Assembly (NCBI GenBank): GCA_947585745.1
Contig: CANPXF010000014.1
Span: 1 to 59,941, forward strand
Reading direction: 5' to 3'
Origin: an uncultured Clostridia bacterium
GTDB lineage: Bacteria > Bacillota > Clostridia > Oscillospirales > Acutalibacteraceae
Length of the DNA: 59,941 bases
Below the pieces are notes generated by a model. The model had not been told where the DNA came from and searched no databases. It saw only the letters and a list, made by a program, of their open reading frames with translations. The translations under genes were made by a program, and so were the position numbers. Positions within the stretch are counted from its first letter, which is position 1. Each line of letters opens with the position of its first letter. This document shows positions 46,007-53,715 of the stretch, piece by piece.

Positions 46007-46201
46007 ATTAAATTTCCTTTCTTTTAATTAACATTATATACTATTACATATTTGTAACTATATTTTAACGCTAAACTTTCCTATTTACAAGTGATTTTAT
46101 AAAGTTTTTTAAAATTTATATATACTGTACAAAATTAATTTTTTTAAAACTTAAATGTACTCTAAATATCCCTTTTTTATTATTTATAAAAATATAAAAT
46201 A

Positions 46202-46230
46202 TTTACTTATAAGATGATTTGGACTATAAT
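46202..46230 (+). promoter_or_regulatory. Promoter upstream of a structured leader
   Basis: TTTACT (46202-46207) and TATAAT (46225-46230) are separated by 17 bp, predicting a start near 46237, just before the GCGCAGA stem. The 180 bp between the upstream gene and this box are plain AT-rich DNA. Confidence 0.55.
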
Positions 46231-46246
46231 GTAACATATAACATAA

Positions 46247-46351
46247 GCGCAGATGTCCACCGCGCCCCTCAGGCGACGGGTTTCATATCAAGCTTTCAGC
46301 GGTGAGATATAATTCCACACTGAAGCCCTGAGTAGCTAATGCTCTCTGCGC
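46247..46351 (+). ncRNA. Structured RNA element, riboswitch-like leader or small RNA
   Basis: A 105-nt segment closed by a perfect GCGCAGA/TCTGCGC stem. Inside it, CTCAGG (46268) pairs with CCTGAG (46327), and GCTTTCAG (46292) pairs with CTGAAGC (46320) to give a long bulged hairpin with GTG/CAC at the tip. An alternative hairpin GCGCC/GGCG (46262-46275) competes with the second stem. A further hairpin, GCTCTGC/GCAGAGC, follows at about 46371-46399. It sits between a good promoter and the HAD gene. I cannot match it to a known riboswitch class. Confidence 0.5.
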
Positions 46352-46430
46352 AGGTTGCAATCGTTCGCAGGCTCTGCTCCTTGCAAGCAAAGCAGAGCGT
46401 TGCTCCGATTTAAAATGTGACGGTTGGTTG

Positions 46431-46991
46431 ATGAAAATGAATGTTTATGATTTTGACAACACGATTTACGACGGCGATTCGACAGCGGACTTTTATCTTT
46501 TTTGCTTGAAAAAACACCCCTCAATTATAAAATTTTTACCATCGCTTTTATTAGCCGTGATAAAATTTTATATACTTAAAAGGGGAAGTAAAACGGATAT
46601 GAAACAGACGATGTACCGATTTTTAACTAAAATAAATCCCGATGAAGATATTGAGGACTTTTGGAAAAGCCGTCAAAAAAATATAAAAAGCTGGTATTTA
46701 AAACAACAAAGGGAGGATGATATTATTATCTCCGCCTCCGCTGAATTTCTTTTAAAACCGATTTGCGACGCTCTTAATATAAAGCACCTTATCGCCTCTG
46801 ATGTGGACAAAAATACAGGAAAATATACGGGCGTCAACTGTCACGGCAGGGAAAAGGTACGGCTTTTCAGAGAAAAATACAAAAGCGAAATAGACGAATT
46901 TTACTCTGACAGCAAAAGCGACGCTCCGCTTGCGAAAATCAGCAAAAAAGCTTATCTTGTAAAGAAAAATAAAATTTCAGCGTGGAAATAA
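46431..46991 (+). CDS. HAD-superfamily IB phosphatase (phosphoserine-phosphatase-like)
   Basis: About 186 residues. The DxDxT nucleophile motif is YDFDNTIYDGDS at the start and the final acidic motif is FYSDSKSDAPLAKIS; between them lies a helical cap containing LLLAVIKFYILKRG. This matches HAD subfamily IB enzymes (SerB, PHOSPHO1-like). The substrate is unknown. ATG 46431 is chosen, with ATG 46437 possible; the ribosome site is weak, and a structured leader of about 190 nt precedes it, suggesting control at the RNA level. Confidence 0.8.
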   Translation: MKMNVYDFDNTIYDGDSTADFYLFCLKKHPSIIKFLPSLLLAVIKFYILKRGSKTDMKQTMYRFLTKINPDEDIEDFWKSRQKNIKSWYLKQQREDDIIISASAEFLLKPICDALNIKHLIASDVDKNTGKYTGVNCHGREKVRLFREKYKSEIDEFYSDSKSDAPLAKISKKAYLVKKNKISAWK

Positions 46992-47024
46992 TTTCCGTTT
47001 CAGACATATCTTTCCTATGACATA

Positions 47025-47056
47025 AAACAGGACTGTAACAAAATACAGTCCTGTTT
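47025..47056. terminator. Bidirectional terminator
   Basis: AAACAGGACTGT/ACAGTCCTGTTT stem between the HAD gene (+) and ilvD (-), with A/T flanks on both sides. Confidence 0.9.
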
Positions 47057-47065
47057 ATTTGCTAA

Positions 47066-48721
47066 TTACTTCTCGAACACGGCGCCTGTTGAACCCGACG
47101 TCACAAGCTTTGCGTAGCGCTTTAGGTAACCCGAGAGATTTTGCTCGGGCGCTTTATAATTCTTACGGCGCTCTTTAATAACATCGTCGCTGACGTGAAG
47201 CTCAAGCTTGCGTCCCGCAATATCAACAGTTACGGTATCGCCCTCCTCGATAAGTCCGATGAGTCCGCCCGAAGCGGCTTCAGGGCTGACGTGGCCTACT
47301 GCGGCGCCTCTTGTCGCTCCGCTGAAACGTCCGTCTGTAATGAGTGATACGGAGCTGTCAAGCCCCATACCCGCAAGCGCGGAGGTCGGAGCAAGCATTT
47401 CGCGCATTCCCGGACCGCCCTTAGGTCCTTCATAGCGGATAACAACAACGTCGCCCGCATTGATTTTTCCGCCGTATATAGCCTCGCAGGCGCTTTCCTC
47501 CGAATTGAACACACGCGCGGGGCCTGTATTCTTCATCATTTCGGGAGCAACCGCACCTTGCTTAACGACTGCGCCGTCGGGCGCTATATTTCCGAAAAGA
47601 ATCGCGATACCGCCGTCTGCTCTCAGCGGATTTTCAACAGTATGTATAACTTCGCCGTCGGGCTCGGGAGCGTTCTTAATGCGGTCTTTGACAGTTCCTT
47701 TTACGGTCAGAGCGTCCTCGTTGATTATGCCGAGCTTGGAAAGCTCCTTCATAACCGCGGGAATACCGCCCTTTTCGTTTAAGTCGGTTATAAATATTTT
47801 GCCCGCCGGATTAAGCTTGCAAATCTGCGGTGTAGTCTTGCTGATTTCGTCTATAACCCTGATGTCAACGGGAACATCCGCCTCGTAAGCGATAGCTAAA
47901 AGGTGCAGAACCGTATTGCTCGAACAGCCGAGAGCCATCTCACAGCGGAGAGCGTTCTCAAAGCTTTTTTTGTTTATTATATCCTTAGGTCTTATGTCCG
48001 CCTTTAAAAGCTCCATAACCTGTTCGCCCGCCTGTTGGGCGAGGGCGCGTCTTGACGCCGAAATAGCGGGACGGGTACCGTTTCCGGGCAATCCCATACC
48101 GATAGCCTCCGTAAGGCAGTTCATCGAGTTCGCGGTGTACATACCCGAACAGGAACCGCAGGTGGGGCAGGCGTGATTTTCATACTGGCGAAGCTCCTCG
48201 TCGTCGATTTTACCAGCCGCGTGAGCGCCGACATATTCAAACATTTCCGAAAGTCCGTATCTTTCGCCGTTATATTCGCCGGGCATCATAGGTCCTCCCG
48301 AAACGAAAATGCACGGAAGATTAAGTCTGCAAGCCGCCAAGAGCATGCCGGGGACTATTTTATCGCAGTTGGGAATAAAAACAATGGCGTCGAGCGGATG
48401 AGCCGTAAGCATAACTTCGATTGAGTCGGCGATAAGCTCGCGGGAGCATAGGCTGTACTTCATTCCCTTGTGGTTCATAGCCAAACCGTCGCACACACCG
48501 ATTGTATTAAATTCAAACGGAACACCGCCGGCATTGCGGATACCGTCCATAACCTTAGCGGAAATATCGTTAAGATGCTTGTGTCCCGGGATATAATCGC
48601 TTTTAGAGTTTACAACGGCAACGAAAGGACGTTTAATCTCCTCATCCGTAAGTCCGAGCGCCTTTAAAAGCGAACGTTGAGGCGCACGGGTAGCGCCTTT
48701 TTTCATTAAATCAGATCTCAT
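47066..48721 (-). CDS. ilvD: Dihydroxy-acid dehydratase
   Basis: A 551-residue Fe-S enzyme catalysing the third step of valine/isoleucine synthesis (dihydroxy-acid to 2-keto-acid). It starts [19 protein letters not shown], has [19 protein letters not shown] and the cluster-binding [18 protein letters not shown], and ends with [20 protein letters not shown]. Length is normal. No other ilv gene is adjacent, so it stands as a single-gene unit. Confidence 0.96.
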   Translation of the reverse strand: MRSDLMKKGATRAPQRSLLKALGLTDEEIKRPFVAVVNSKSDYIPGHKHLNDISAKVMDGIRNAGGVPFEFNTIGVCDGLAMNHKGMKYSLCSRELIADSIEVMLTAHPLDAIVFIPNCDKIVPGMLLAACRLNLPCIFVSGGPMMPGEYNGERYGLSEMFEYVGAHAAGKIDDEELRQYENHACPTCGSCSGMYTANSMNCLTEAIGMGLPGNGTRPAISASRRALAQQAGEQVMELLKADIRPKDIINKKSFENALRCEMALGCSSNTVLHLLAIAYEADVPVDIRVIDEISKTTPQICKLNPAGKIFITDLNEKGGIPAVMKELSKLGIINEDALTVKGTVKDRIKNAPEPDGEVIHTVENPLRADGGIAILFGNIAPDGAVVKQGAVAPEMMKNTGPARVFNSEESACEAIYGGKINAGDVVVIRYEGPKGGPGMREMLAPTSALAGMGLDSSVSLITDGRFSGATRGAAVGHVSPEAASGGLIGLIEEGDTVTVDIAGRKLELHVSDDVIKERRKNYKAPEQNLSGYLKRYAKLVTSGSTGAVFEK

Positions 48722-48829
48722 ACTAAAACTTCCTTTTATAAAAGTGTACGCATAAATTTTATCACAAGCGCCCTATAAAATCAAGATAACAAGCGCTCAA
48801 AATAAAACTCATAAATATAAATTTGAAGT

Positions 48830-49150
48830 TTATTTAACCTTTTTAGATTTGCGCGCGGGCAAATCATCATACATAGCGTTAAATAATCCTGCCAAATAGT
48901 TTTTACTATCGACATTTTCTACTAAAATCATTTCTTTTGCGCCGTCATACGGCAATTCATATAAGGGATTTTGTATATACTCAACAGCCGATTTCACAGG
49001 TTTAACAAGCAGTCTGTCATCATATATACCGCCGATTATTTTATCTCTGTAATAAAGTATATACTCTCCCATCATTGCACGGTATGATATTTCATTCAAA
49101 TCTGATAACTGTTCTAAAATAAATTTTAAATAATCCTTACTTGAAGCCAT
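48830..49150 (-). CDS. TfoX/Sxy N-terminal-domain protein
   Basis: A 106-residue protein (MASSKDYLKFILEQLSDLNEISYRAMMGEYILYYRDKIIG...) that matches the TfoX/Sxy N-terminal domain in length and motif (RxMMGEYxLYxxxKxxG). The full-length proteobacterial homologue regulates competence; stand-alone N-domain proteins in Firmicutes have no proven role. AGGAGG lies before the start. Confidence 0.83.
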   Translation of the reverse strand: MASSKDYLKFILEQLSDLNEISYRAMMGEYILYYRDKIIGGIYDDRLLVKPVKSAVEYIQNPLYELPYDGAKEMILVENVDSKNYLAGLFNAMYDDLPARKSKKVK

Positions 49151-49233
49151 TTTTCCTCCTGATTGAAATTTAATGTAAATATTTTACCGACATTATTTTT
49201 ATAATAATCCTACCCGAAAGAACGCATAAAGCG

Positions 49234-50196
49234 TTACTGCTCCGCCTCTAAATCAACCCCTGTCTGAGAAGGCTTTACGCGTACCATAATATGCTTAACC
49301 TTATCAAATTTTTCCTCAATCGCGTCGTGCACCCTGTCCGCAATCTCGTTGCTTTCCGCAAGCGTTATTTTACATTCCGCGTAAATTTCGAGGTCCACAT
49401 AGATTTTATTGCCGAAAAGACGCGTGTGGATTGAGTAAACTCCCAAAACACCGTCCTGTTCGGCGGCATAATCCGAAATTTCGCGTTCGGTTTCCTCACT
49501 GCACGAACGGTCAACCATTTTCTCGACAGCGTCCTTAAAAATATCGCAAGCGGCTTTCACAATAAAAATACAAATAACAAGGCTTGCGATTGTATCAAGC
49601 ATCGGAAAACCCATTCTCGCTCCCGCAATTCCTATCAGCGCTCCGACAGATGAAAGCGAGTCGCTTCTGTGGTGCCAGGCGTCCGCCATTAACGCTCCCG
49701 AATCAAAACGCTTCGCGTAAAACTTAGTGTACCAATACATAGCCTCCTTGCAGACAATCGAAACTGCGGCGGCGATTAACGCAAGAATACCTGGAACCGC
49801 AATATCTTGTGCATCTGAAGAAACGATTTGCCCTACAGCGTTATACGCGATAAACAAACCGCTTATAAGCAAAACTACAGCCAACACAATCGCGGCGACA
49901 CATTCAAACCGTTCGTGCCCGTACGGGTGAGTTTTATCGGAATCCTTAGATGAAATTTTCACGCCGATAATTACAATAATACTGCTGAATACATCGGACG
50001 CCGAATGAACGGCGTCGCTTATCATCGCGCCCGAACAGGCAAAAATACCCGCAAACATTTTAAACAGCGATAAAAATATATTACCTGTTATGCTGACCAT
50101 AGATACCCTTACGGCGGTTTTTTCAAATTCATTTTTCTTGACTTGCGCGGGAGCGGGAATAAAGCCCAAATTGACTTTTCCTTTCATAACAGCCAC
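49234..50196 (-). CDS. Cation diffusion facilitator transporter (Ni/Co-type by riboswitch)
   Basis: A 320-residue CDF exporter with six membrane helices and a C-terminal cytoplasmic domain. The metal site residues are visible in helices 2 and 5: SDAVHSASDVFSS and DAWHHRSDSLSSVG, with HPYGHERFE in between. It swaps protons for divalent metal. A NiCo riboswitch lies directly upstream, so expression should rise with cytoplasmic Ni2+ or Co2+ and these are the likely substrates. The ribosome site GGGGTGG precedes ATG 50196. Confidence 0.93.
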   Translation of the reverse strand: MAVMKGKVNLGFIPAPAQVKKNEFEKTAVRVSMVSITGNIFLSLFKMFAGIFACSGAMISDAVHSASDVFSSIIVIIGVKISSKDSDKTHPYGHERFECVAAIVLAVVLLISGLFIAYNAVGQIVSSDAQDIAVPGILALIAAAVSIVCKEAMYWYTKFYAKRFDSGALMADAWHHRSDSLSSVGALIGIAGARMGFPMLDTIASLVICIFIVKAACDIFKDAVEKMVDRSCSEETEREISDYAAEQDGVLGVYSIHTRLFGNKIYVDLEIYAECKITLAESNEIADRVHDAIEEKFDKVKHIMVRVKPSQTGVDLEAEQ

Positions 50197-50259
50197 CCCT
50201 AAAACGTTATTTCTAAAGTAATTTTATGTCGCTATACCTGTACGTGTGAAAAACAAAAT

Positions 50260-50298
50260 ACCCGCGGAGCAGTAGGTGTAACTTACTGTCCCGTGGGT
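50260..50298 (-). terminator. Riboswitch expression-platform terminator
   Basis: On the minus strand ACCCACGG..CAGTA pairs with TACTG..CCGCGGGT, followed by TATTTTGTTTTT. The stem shares its 5' half with the aptamer's 3' side, so metal binding and termination exclude each other. Confidence 0.85.
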
Positions 50299-50366
50299 GA
50301 AAATTCCACTGTCACTTACGCAACCCGACTCCAAGCGCAAACGCTTCGGCCTGTTCAGTTTGTACC
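50275..50366 (-). ncRNA. NiCo (czcD-type) riboswitch aptamer
   Basis: Reading the minus strand: AAACTGAACAGGC, a P2 hairpin AGCG..CGCTTGG, AGTCGGGTTGCGTAAGTGACA, a GTGG/CCCAC hairpin and GGGACAG, closed by P1 (GGT..AAACTG with CAGTAAGTT..ACC). These conserved blocks and their order match the NiCo riboswitch consensus (CUGAGCAGGC ... GCCGGGCUGCGAAAG ... GGGACAG). The downstream gene is a CDF exporter, the usual target. A terminator overlaps P1, which predicts an ON switch. Confidence 0.92.
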
Positions 50367-50394
50367 GTGTTTTTATAGTATAAATAGTTTTTTT

Positions 50395-50423
50395 ATTATA
50401 AAATATAAATATGCTGATGTCAA
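50395..50423 (-). promoter_or_regulatory. Consensus promoter of the NiCo riboswitch transcript
   Basis: On the minus strand TTGACA (50423-50418) and TATAAT (50400-50395), both perfect, are 17 bp apart. Start predicted near 50388, about 20 nt before the aptamer. Confidence 0.88.
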
Positions 50424-50466
50424 TAGCTTGATGACGGTTTTTCTTTCCTTTTGCTGAAATAAAAAC

Positions 50467-50937
50467 CTAAATATTTGCTTTCGCGCTCATTTCAATAACA
50501 GTCAATTTTCCGACAGCCGTTCTTCTGAGAGCTGATTTGTTGTACTCAAAGTTTTTTGTTTCTTTATATCTCGCCATAATGATATTATCCATCGCGTTTT
50601 GTCTTTCTTCACCTTCAAGAAACTGCGCCTTCGCTTTACCCATAACACATTTATAACGCATTGTGACATCTCTTTTTTCAGCGATACAATCAATGTTAAT
50701 CGGTATATCCATTTCAAACGAACACAAGGGTTTTGATTTAAGCATTTCGTATTTTCTTCCCGCCGTTGCGCCGTGGATATAAAACTCAACCTGACCACCG
50801 CTTACTGTATACGCGAAATTAACGGGTACAATATACGGAAAATCGCCGTCTGAAAGACCTAACCTTATTATTTCGCATTCATCAATAATTTTTATAATGT
50901 CATTGAAATTTGTTATTTCTCTGTCTTTTCTTCTCAT
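50467..50937 (-). CDS. Pyridoxamine-5'-phosphate-oxidase-like flavoprotein (NimA-like)
   Basis: A 156-residue protein starting MRRKDREITNFNDIIKIIDECEIIRLGLSDGDFPYIVPVNF, the standard beginning of the Nim-type split-barrel FMN-binding family, with YIHGATAGRKYEMLK and CSFEMD in the core. Relatives reduce 5-nitroimidazoles or act as general flavin reductases; most genomic members have no drug-resistance role shown. It is a single-gene unit. Confidence 0.85.
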   Translation of the reverse strand: MRRKDREITNFNDIIKIIDECEIIRLGLSDGDFPYIVPVNFAYTVSGGQVEFYIHGATAGRKYEMLKSKPLCSFEMDIPINIDCIAEKRDVTMRYKCVMGKAKAQFLEGEERQNAMDNIIMARYKETKNFEYNKSALRRTAVGKLTVIEMSAKANI

Positions 50938-51057
50938 ACTTTCATCCCCGAATTTTTCACTTTTATATTATCACCTGTCCATCCTAAAGTCAACGTCGCG
51001 TCCACACACAAATACTAAATTAAAAAGCTATATAAATATTAATTTAAGCAAAATAAA

Positions 51058-51082
51058 ACGGCGCAGAAATTTTCCGCGCCGT
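51058..51082 (-). terminator. Terminator of the acetyltransferase gene
   Basis: ACGGCGC/GCGCCGT stem followed on the minus strand by TTTATTTTG. It closely resembles the palindrome at 52.07 kb. Confidence 0.85.
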
Positions 51083-51107
51083 ATCTTTACCCTAAGAATT
51101 CAGGTCA

Positions 51108-51677
51108 TTAAAAGACTTTTTTATTCTCTATGTCTTTTTCAAGTTTTATTAACCGCTTACTTCTGTTTTTTATTCTTTTCGCGGGTATCCCCGCATATAT
51201 ACCAAACCTTTCGGTTGACTCTTTAACCAAGCTCATAGCGCCGACAGCCGTGCCTTCTCTCAAGACAACTCCGGGAAGAACCATACTTCCGCTTCCTATT
51301 ATAACGTGTTTCTCAATTATTACTTCTTCCTCTGTCACATTTTTATACTTATCAGGTAAAACAGGAGACGTCATATAATTACCCGAAAAATCATCTGATA
51401 AAGAGTAAATACTTACTTTTGATGAAATATTAACATAATCATTTAAAACGATGCCTTTTATTCCCCCGAACAGAGCGCTGTATGGAGCGATATGAATATT
51501 ATTTTTTATTTTTATCTTTCCACTCAAAATGCAAAAATCATCAATACGAACATTATCTCCTATTGATATTTTTTCCGCCGAATAAAACGATGCTTTCCTG
51601 CTTATAAGCACGTTTTCCCCGACGCTTAAAAAGCCCATTTTTTTTATTTCTTCTTTTGATAAAAAACTTGTATTCAT
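51108..51677 (-). CDS. Left-handed-beta-helix O-acetyltransferase
   Basis: A 189-residue hexapeptide-repeat acyltransferase. Imperfect [LIV]-G-x4 repeats are visible (KISIGDNVRIDDFCILSGKI, NNIHIAPYSALFGG, EKHVIIGSGSMVLPGVVLRE), ending with the family's YAGIPAKRIKNR. This class transfers acetyl from acetyl-CoA to sugars in surface polysaccharides. The acceptor is unknown. It diverges from the ribbon-helix-helix gene at 51878 and shares its operator-rich upstream region. Confidence 0.87.
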   Translation of the reverse strand: MNTSFLSKEEIKKMGFLSVGENVLISRKASFYSAEKISIGDNVRIDDFCILSGKIKIKNNIHIAPYSALFGGIKGIVLNDYVNISSKVSIYSLSDDFSGNYMTSPVLPDKYKNVTEEEVIIEKHVIIGSGSMVLPGVVLREGTAVGAMSLVKESTERFGIYAGIPAKRIKNRSKRLIKLEKDIENKKVF

Positions 51678-51755
51678 AATTATACCCCTAATGATTTATC
51701 TTTCAGCTGTTATTTTATATTTTTAATCGTTTTATTTGTAAGCATATTATATCAT

Positions 51756-51876
51756 TTTGCAATACAATTTGCAATACTTTTTATATTATTTAATAAAGTT
51801 ATAATTACCATTGCTTTTTGCAATGCATATTTTATTAATTTTTTGCAATATTATATAGTTAATAGGAGGTATTGCA
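51756..51876. promoter_or_regulatory. Cluster of TTGCAAT operator-like repeats
   Basis: TTGCAAT(A/G) occurs at 51758, 51770, 51818 and 51843, with inverted ATTGC copies at 51810 and 51871. The pair ATTGC-tttt-TGCAAT (51810-51824) is an inverted repeat. The cluster ends at the start codon of the ribbon-helix-helix gene, as expected for an autoregulated operator, and could also affect the divergent acetyltransferase. Confidence 0.65.
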
Positions 51877-51877
51877 T

Positions 51878-52051
51878 ATGGCGTTTCAACTAAAATCCGA
51901 TAAAAAAGAAACTGAAAATAAAACAATTCGATTTCCTCTCCCGCTAATAGAAAAAATCGAATCTGAAATTAAAGGAAATGACGTATCGTTTTCCAGCTTT
52001 GTTATACAGGCCTGCGAATATGCTCTGAAAGAGCTTCACAAAAACGAATAA
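51878..52051 (+). CDS. Ribbon-helix-helix DNA-binding protein
   Basis: A 57-residue protein, MAFQLKSDKKETENKTIRF then PLPLIEKIESEIKGNDVSFSSF and VIQACEYALKELHKNE. The short strand (NKTIRFPLP) followed by two helices fits the Arc/MetJ/CopG ribbon-helix-helix fold, which binds DNA as a dimer. A perfect AGGAGGT lies seven bases before the ATG. The gene ends in front of a perfect palindromic terminator. Its own upstream region carries four TTGCAAT repeats, its likely binding sites. It is too short to be noticed in routine ORF lists. Confidence 0.8.
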   Translation: MAFQLKSDKKETENKTIRFPLPLIEKIESEIKGNDVSFSSFVIQACEYALKELHKNE

Positions 52052-52070
52052 AATGAACAAGATAGTTTAA

Positions 52071-52098
52071 AAACGGCGCGGAAATTTCCGCGCCGTTT
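52071..52098 (+). terminator. Perfectly palindromic terminator
   Basis: AAACGGCGCGGAAA/TTTCCGCGCCGTTT is a perfect 28-bp palindrome followed by ACATTTTTT. It ends the ribbon-helix-helix gene. Confidence 0.88.
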
Positions 52099-52379
52099 AC
52101 ATTTTTTAAATTTAAAAATATAGAAAATGTATCTTAGTCTTTTGGGATTTCATTGTGGGGAAATATAATAAGTCCATTTTTATTATATATCGGCATTTTC
52201 TGCATCTCTAATCTCTAAATTATACGAATTTATACGAATTTATGTAAGATTATTTTTTCGTTCCGCGTCCGACCCACTATCGAGAGGGAACAGGATTGAT
52301 TCTGACGAATTTTGGGCAGTTTTTTTCTGTTAGTTATCTACTGTTTTCAAGCGTCAAAAAACAGATTTTTCAATCGGCA
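52099..52379. other. Intergenic region, no gene recognised
   Basis: About 280 bp with a tandem TATACGAATT at 52221-52240 and AT-rich flanks. I looked for an integrase end or RNA gene on both strands and found nothing I can support. Confidence 0.4.
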
Positions 52380-53087
52380 TCAATTTCCTTCTTGGTCGGC
52401 AATTCCGATATCCCCGATTTCAACAAAATCTTCATTATCCGATGCTGTAGAAAAATCACCTTTTAAGAACCATTTGTATGCCCGATTCGCAATTATTCTT
52501 GTCTCCACTAAGTCAAATGTTCCACCAACTACAGCCCCAACACCTGGAACCATCTTTCCTAGGTTAATAATACCCTTTTCTCCAAATTTCGTAATGAACC
52601 TAAAGCCAACCTTCTGATTGATTTTGGTTAATACACTTCCAGGTATTTTCTTTATAAGATTATTTGCAACTTTGGTTCCAAAGTTTATTCCTGCTTTCTT
52701 TATTAAGTTATTTACAGTAACGCCAGCCAAGCAAGCATATACAAAGGTTTGCGTCTGATCACAATTCAATTCATAGTTTGCCATATATGCAACACAGGCA
52801 ATCATACGCATCTGCACATATATCACGCTACCGACATTTGCTGGAATAGCAACAGGCATAGTAATAGCGCCACCGAGTCCTGCAATCGCGCCCGATGTTG
52901 TACACTTAGCAATTTGATTTCGCAACATAGCCTTACAAGCGTTTTCAACAGATTTATGTTTCCTTAAGTAATCATTAGCCATTTCCTCGACGCTAGGGCT
53001 AACCTTTGGTATACCATTCAAGCACTTTTCATAACAGGCGTCGAGAAGGTTCTTTATATCTTCTTTAGTAGGTAAATGTTTATCCAT
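52380..53087 (-). CDS. EcsC-family protein
   Basis: A 235-residue protein. After a helical N-terminus (MDKHLPTKEDIKNLLDACYE) comes a hydrophobic Gly/Ala-rich core (TTSGAIAGLGGAITMPVAIPANV and KMVPGVGAVVGGTFDLVETRII), the pattern of the EcsC family. B. subtilis EcsC is linked to ABC transport and secretion, but most stand-alone members have no known role. It lies just outside the lysS-bounded island, on the same strand. Confidence 0.75.
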   Translation of the reverse strand: MDKHLPTKEDIKNLLDACYEKCLNGIPKVSPSVEEMANDYLRKHKSVENACKAMLRNQIAKCTTSGAIAGLGGAITMPVAIPANVGSVIYVQMRMIACVAYMANYELNCDQTQTFVYACLAGVTVNNLIKKAGINFGTKVANNLIKKIPGSVLTKINQKVGFRFITKFGEKGIINLGKMVPGVGAVVGGTFDLVETRIIANRAYKWFLKGDFSTASDNEDFVEIGDIGIADQEGN

Positions 53088-53341
53088 CTTTTTGAAATCT
53101 CCAAAATGCTTTTCAATTAGTTTAATTTTAGCATTTCATCATAGCAAAGTCAAGGCTGTCCTTCGGACACACATTGTGTATCCGGCGGATGGCTTGGGGA
53201 GGTTGTCTTTCTCTTTCTTCTCTATCATGTTCCAAGTCCCTGTTCTGCTGTTCCAGTTTCCTGTCCGGATTGTTACGCTCCGGCTCTGGATAATCCCCAT
53301 ATCCGCGATCCGCCCAGAAACATTGCAGGTTTTTATATGGA

Positions 53342-53369
53342 AAAAAGCCTTGATAATTCAAGGCTTTTT
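53342..53369 (-). terminator. Original terminator of lysS
   Basis: AAAAAGCCTTGA-taa-TTCAAGGCTTTTT palindrome; the stem overlaps the TGA that ends the lysS remnant, so this looks like the pre-insertion 3' end of the locus. Confidence 0.82.
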
Positions 53370-53421
53370 CGCTTTCTCACTTATCAAGATTTTCATTGTC
53401 GGGAAGAGCAGGACGTCGCGG
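53358..53421 (-). pseudogene. Remnant of the lysS 3' end (attachment-site-like)
   Basis: On the minus strand this reads [24 protein letters not shown] in the lysS frame. Positions 53391-53421 match the lysS copies at 58.83 and 59.68 kb, with two mismatches to each. The stop and terminator are intact while everything upstream is foreign, which is what is left downstream when an element inserts into the end of a gene. The 270 bp between this and the EcsC gene contain no gene I can support. Confidence 0.8.
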
Positions 53422-53445
53422 TTGCTTTTTTATCATCGTTCAGGT

Positions 53446-53515
53446 TGTATTTAGACTGTAATTGTGCTATAATCAGTCTTAGTTTAATCCGTATTTAGTC
53501 TGACGATAGTCTGAA
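53446..53515 (+). promoter_or_regulatory. Promoter and AGTCTG operator-like repeats of the methyltransferase operon
   Basis: TTGTAT and TATAAT, 17 bp apart, precede the operon. TTAGACTG and CAGTCTTAG form an inverted repeat around the TATAAT box, and TAGTCTGA occurs twice, 11 bp apart, just before the ribosome site AAAGGAG. Repeated AGTC/GACT boxes are typical binding sites of restriction-modification controller proteins; the HTH at 58.4 kb is the candidate binder. Confidence 0.55.
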
Positions 53516-53529
53516 AGGAGCGCAGTATA

Positions 53530-53715
53530 ATGAGCAAAGATTTATATTTAGACACATACGTGTTACAGCAAGACATGAGAATACGAATGCCAAAGCAAAT
53601 AATAACAAACCTAAATATTGTTCCTGGTGAAACATATTTTGATATCTATATTGATCCAGATAACAACAATATTATTCTCAAAAAAACAGACAAGAAAGGT
53701 TCTGACAAAGAATGA
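53530..53715 (+). CDS. AbrB/MazE-like DNA-binding protein
   Basis: A 61-residue protein. MRIRMPKQIITNLNIVPGETYFDI followed by DPDNNNIILKKT matches the swapped-hairpin AbrB/SpoVT/MazE fold in order and length. It overlaps the methyltransferase gene by four bases (ATGA), so it is translated with it. It may repress the operon or act as an antitoxin-like partner; no toxin gene follows, so a transcriptional role is more likely. GAAAGGAGC precedes the ATG. Confidence 0.7.
   Translation: MSKDLYLDTYVLQQDMRIRMPKQIITNLNIVPGETYFDIYIDPDNNNIILKKTDKKGSDKE

Noticed and set aside
52250..52340. Possible remnant of an integrase end near the island
   Set aside because: No integrase motif (R...HxxR...Y) could be read in any frame.
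53128..53361. A minus-strand frame rich in Arg, Glu and Gln between the lysS remnant and the EcsC gene
   Set aside because: It runs through the lysS terminator, has no ribosome site and no recognisable family. It might be mobile-element debris, but I cannot support this.
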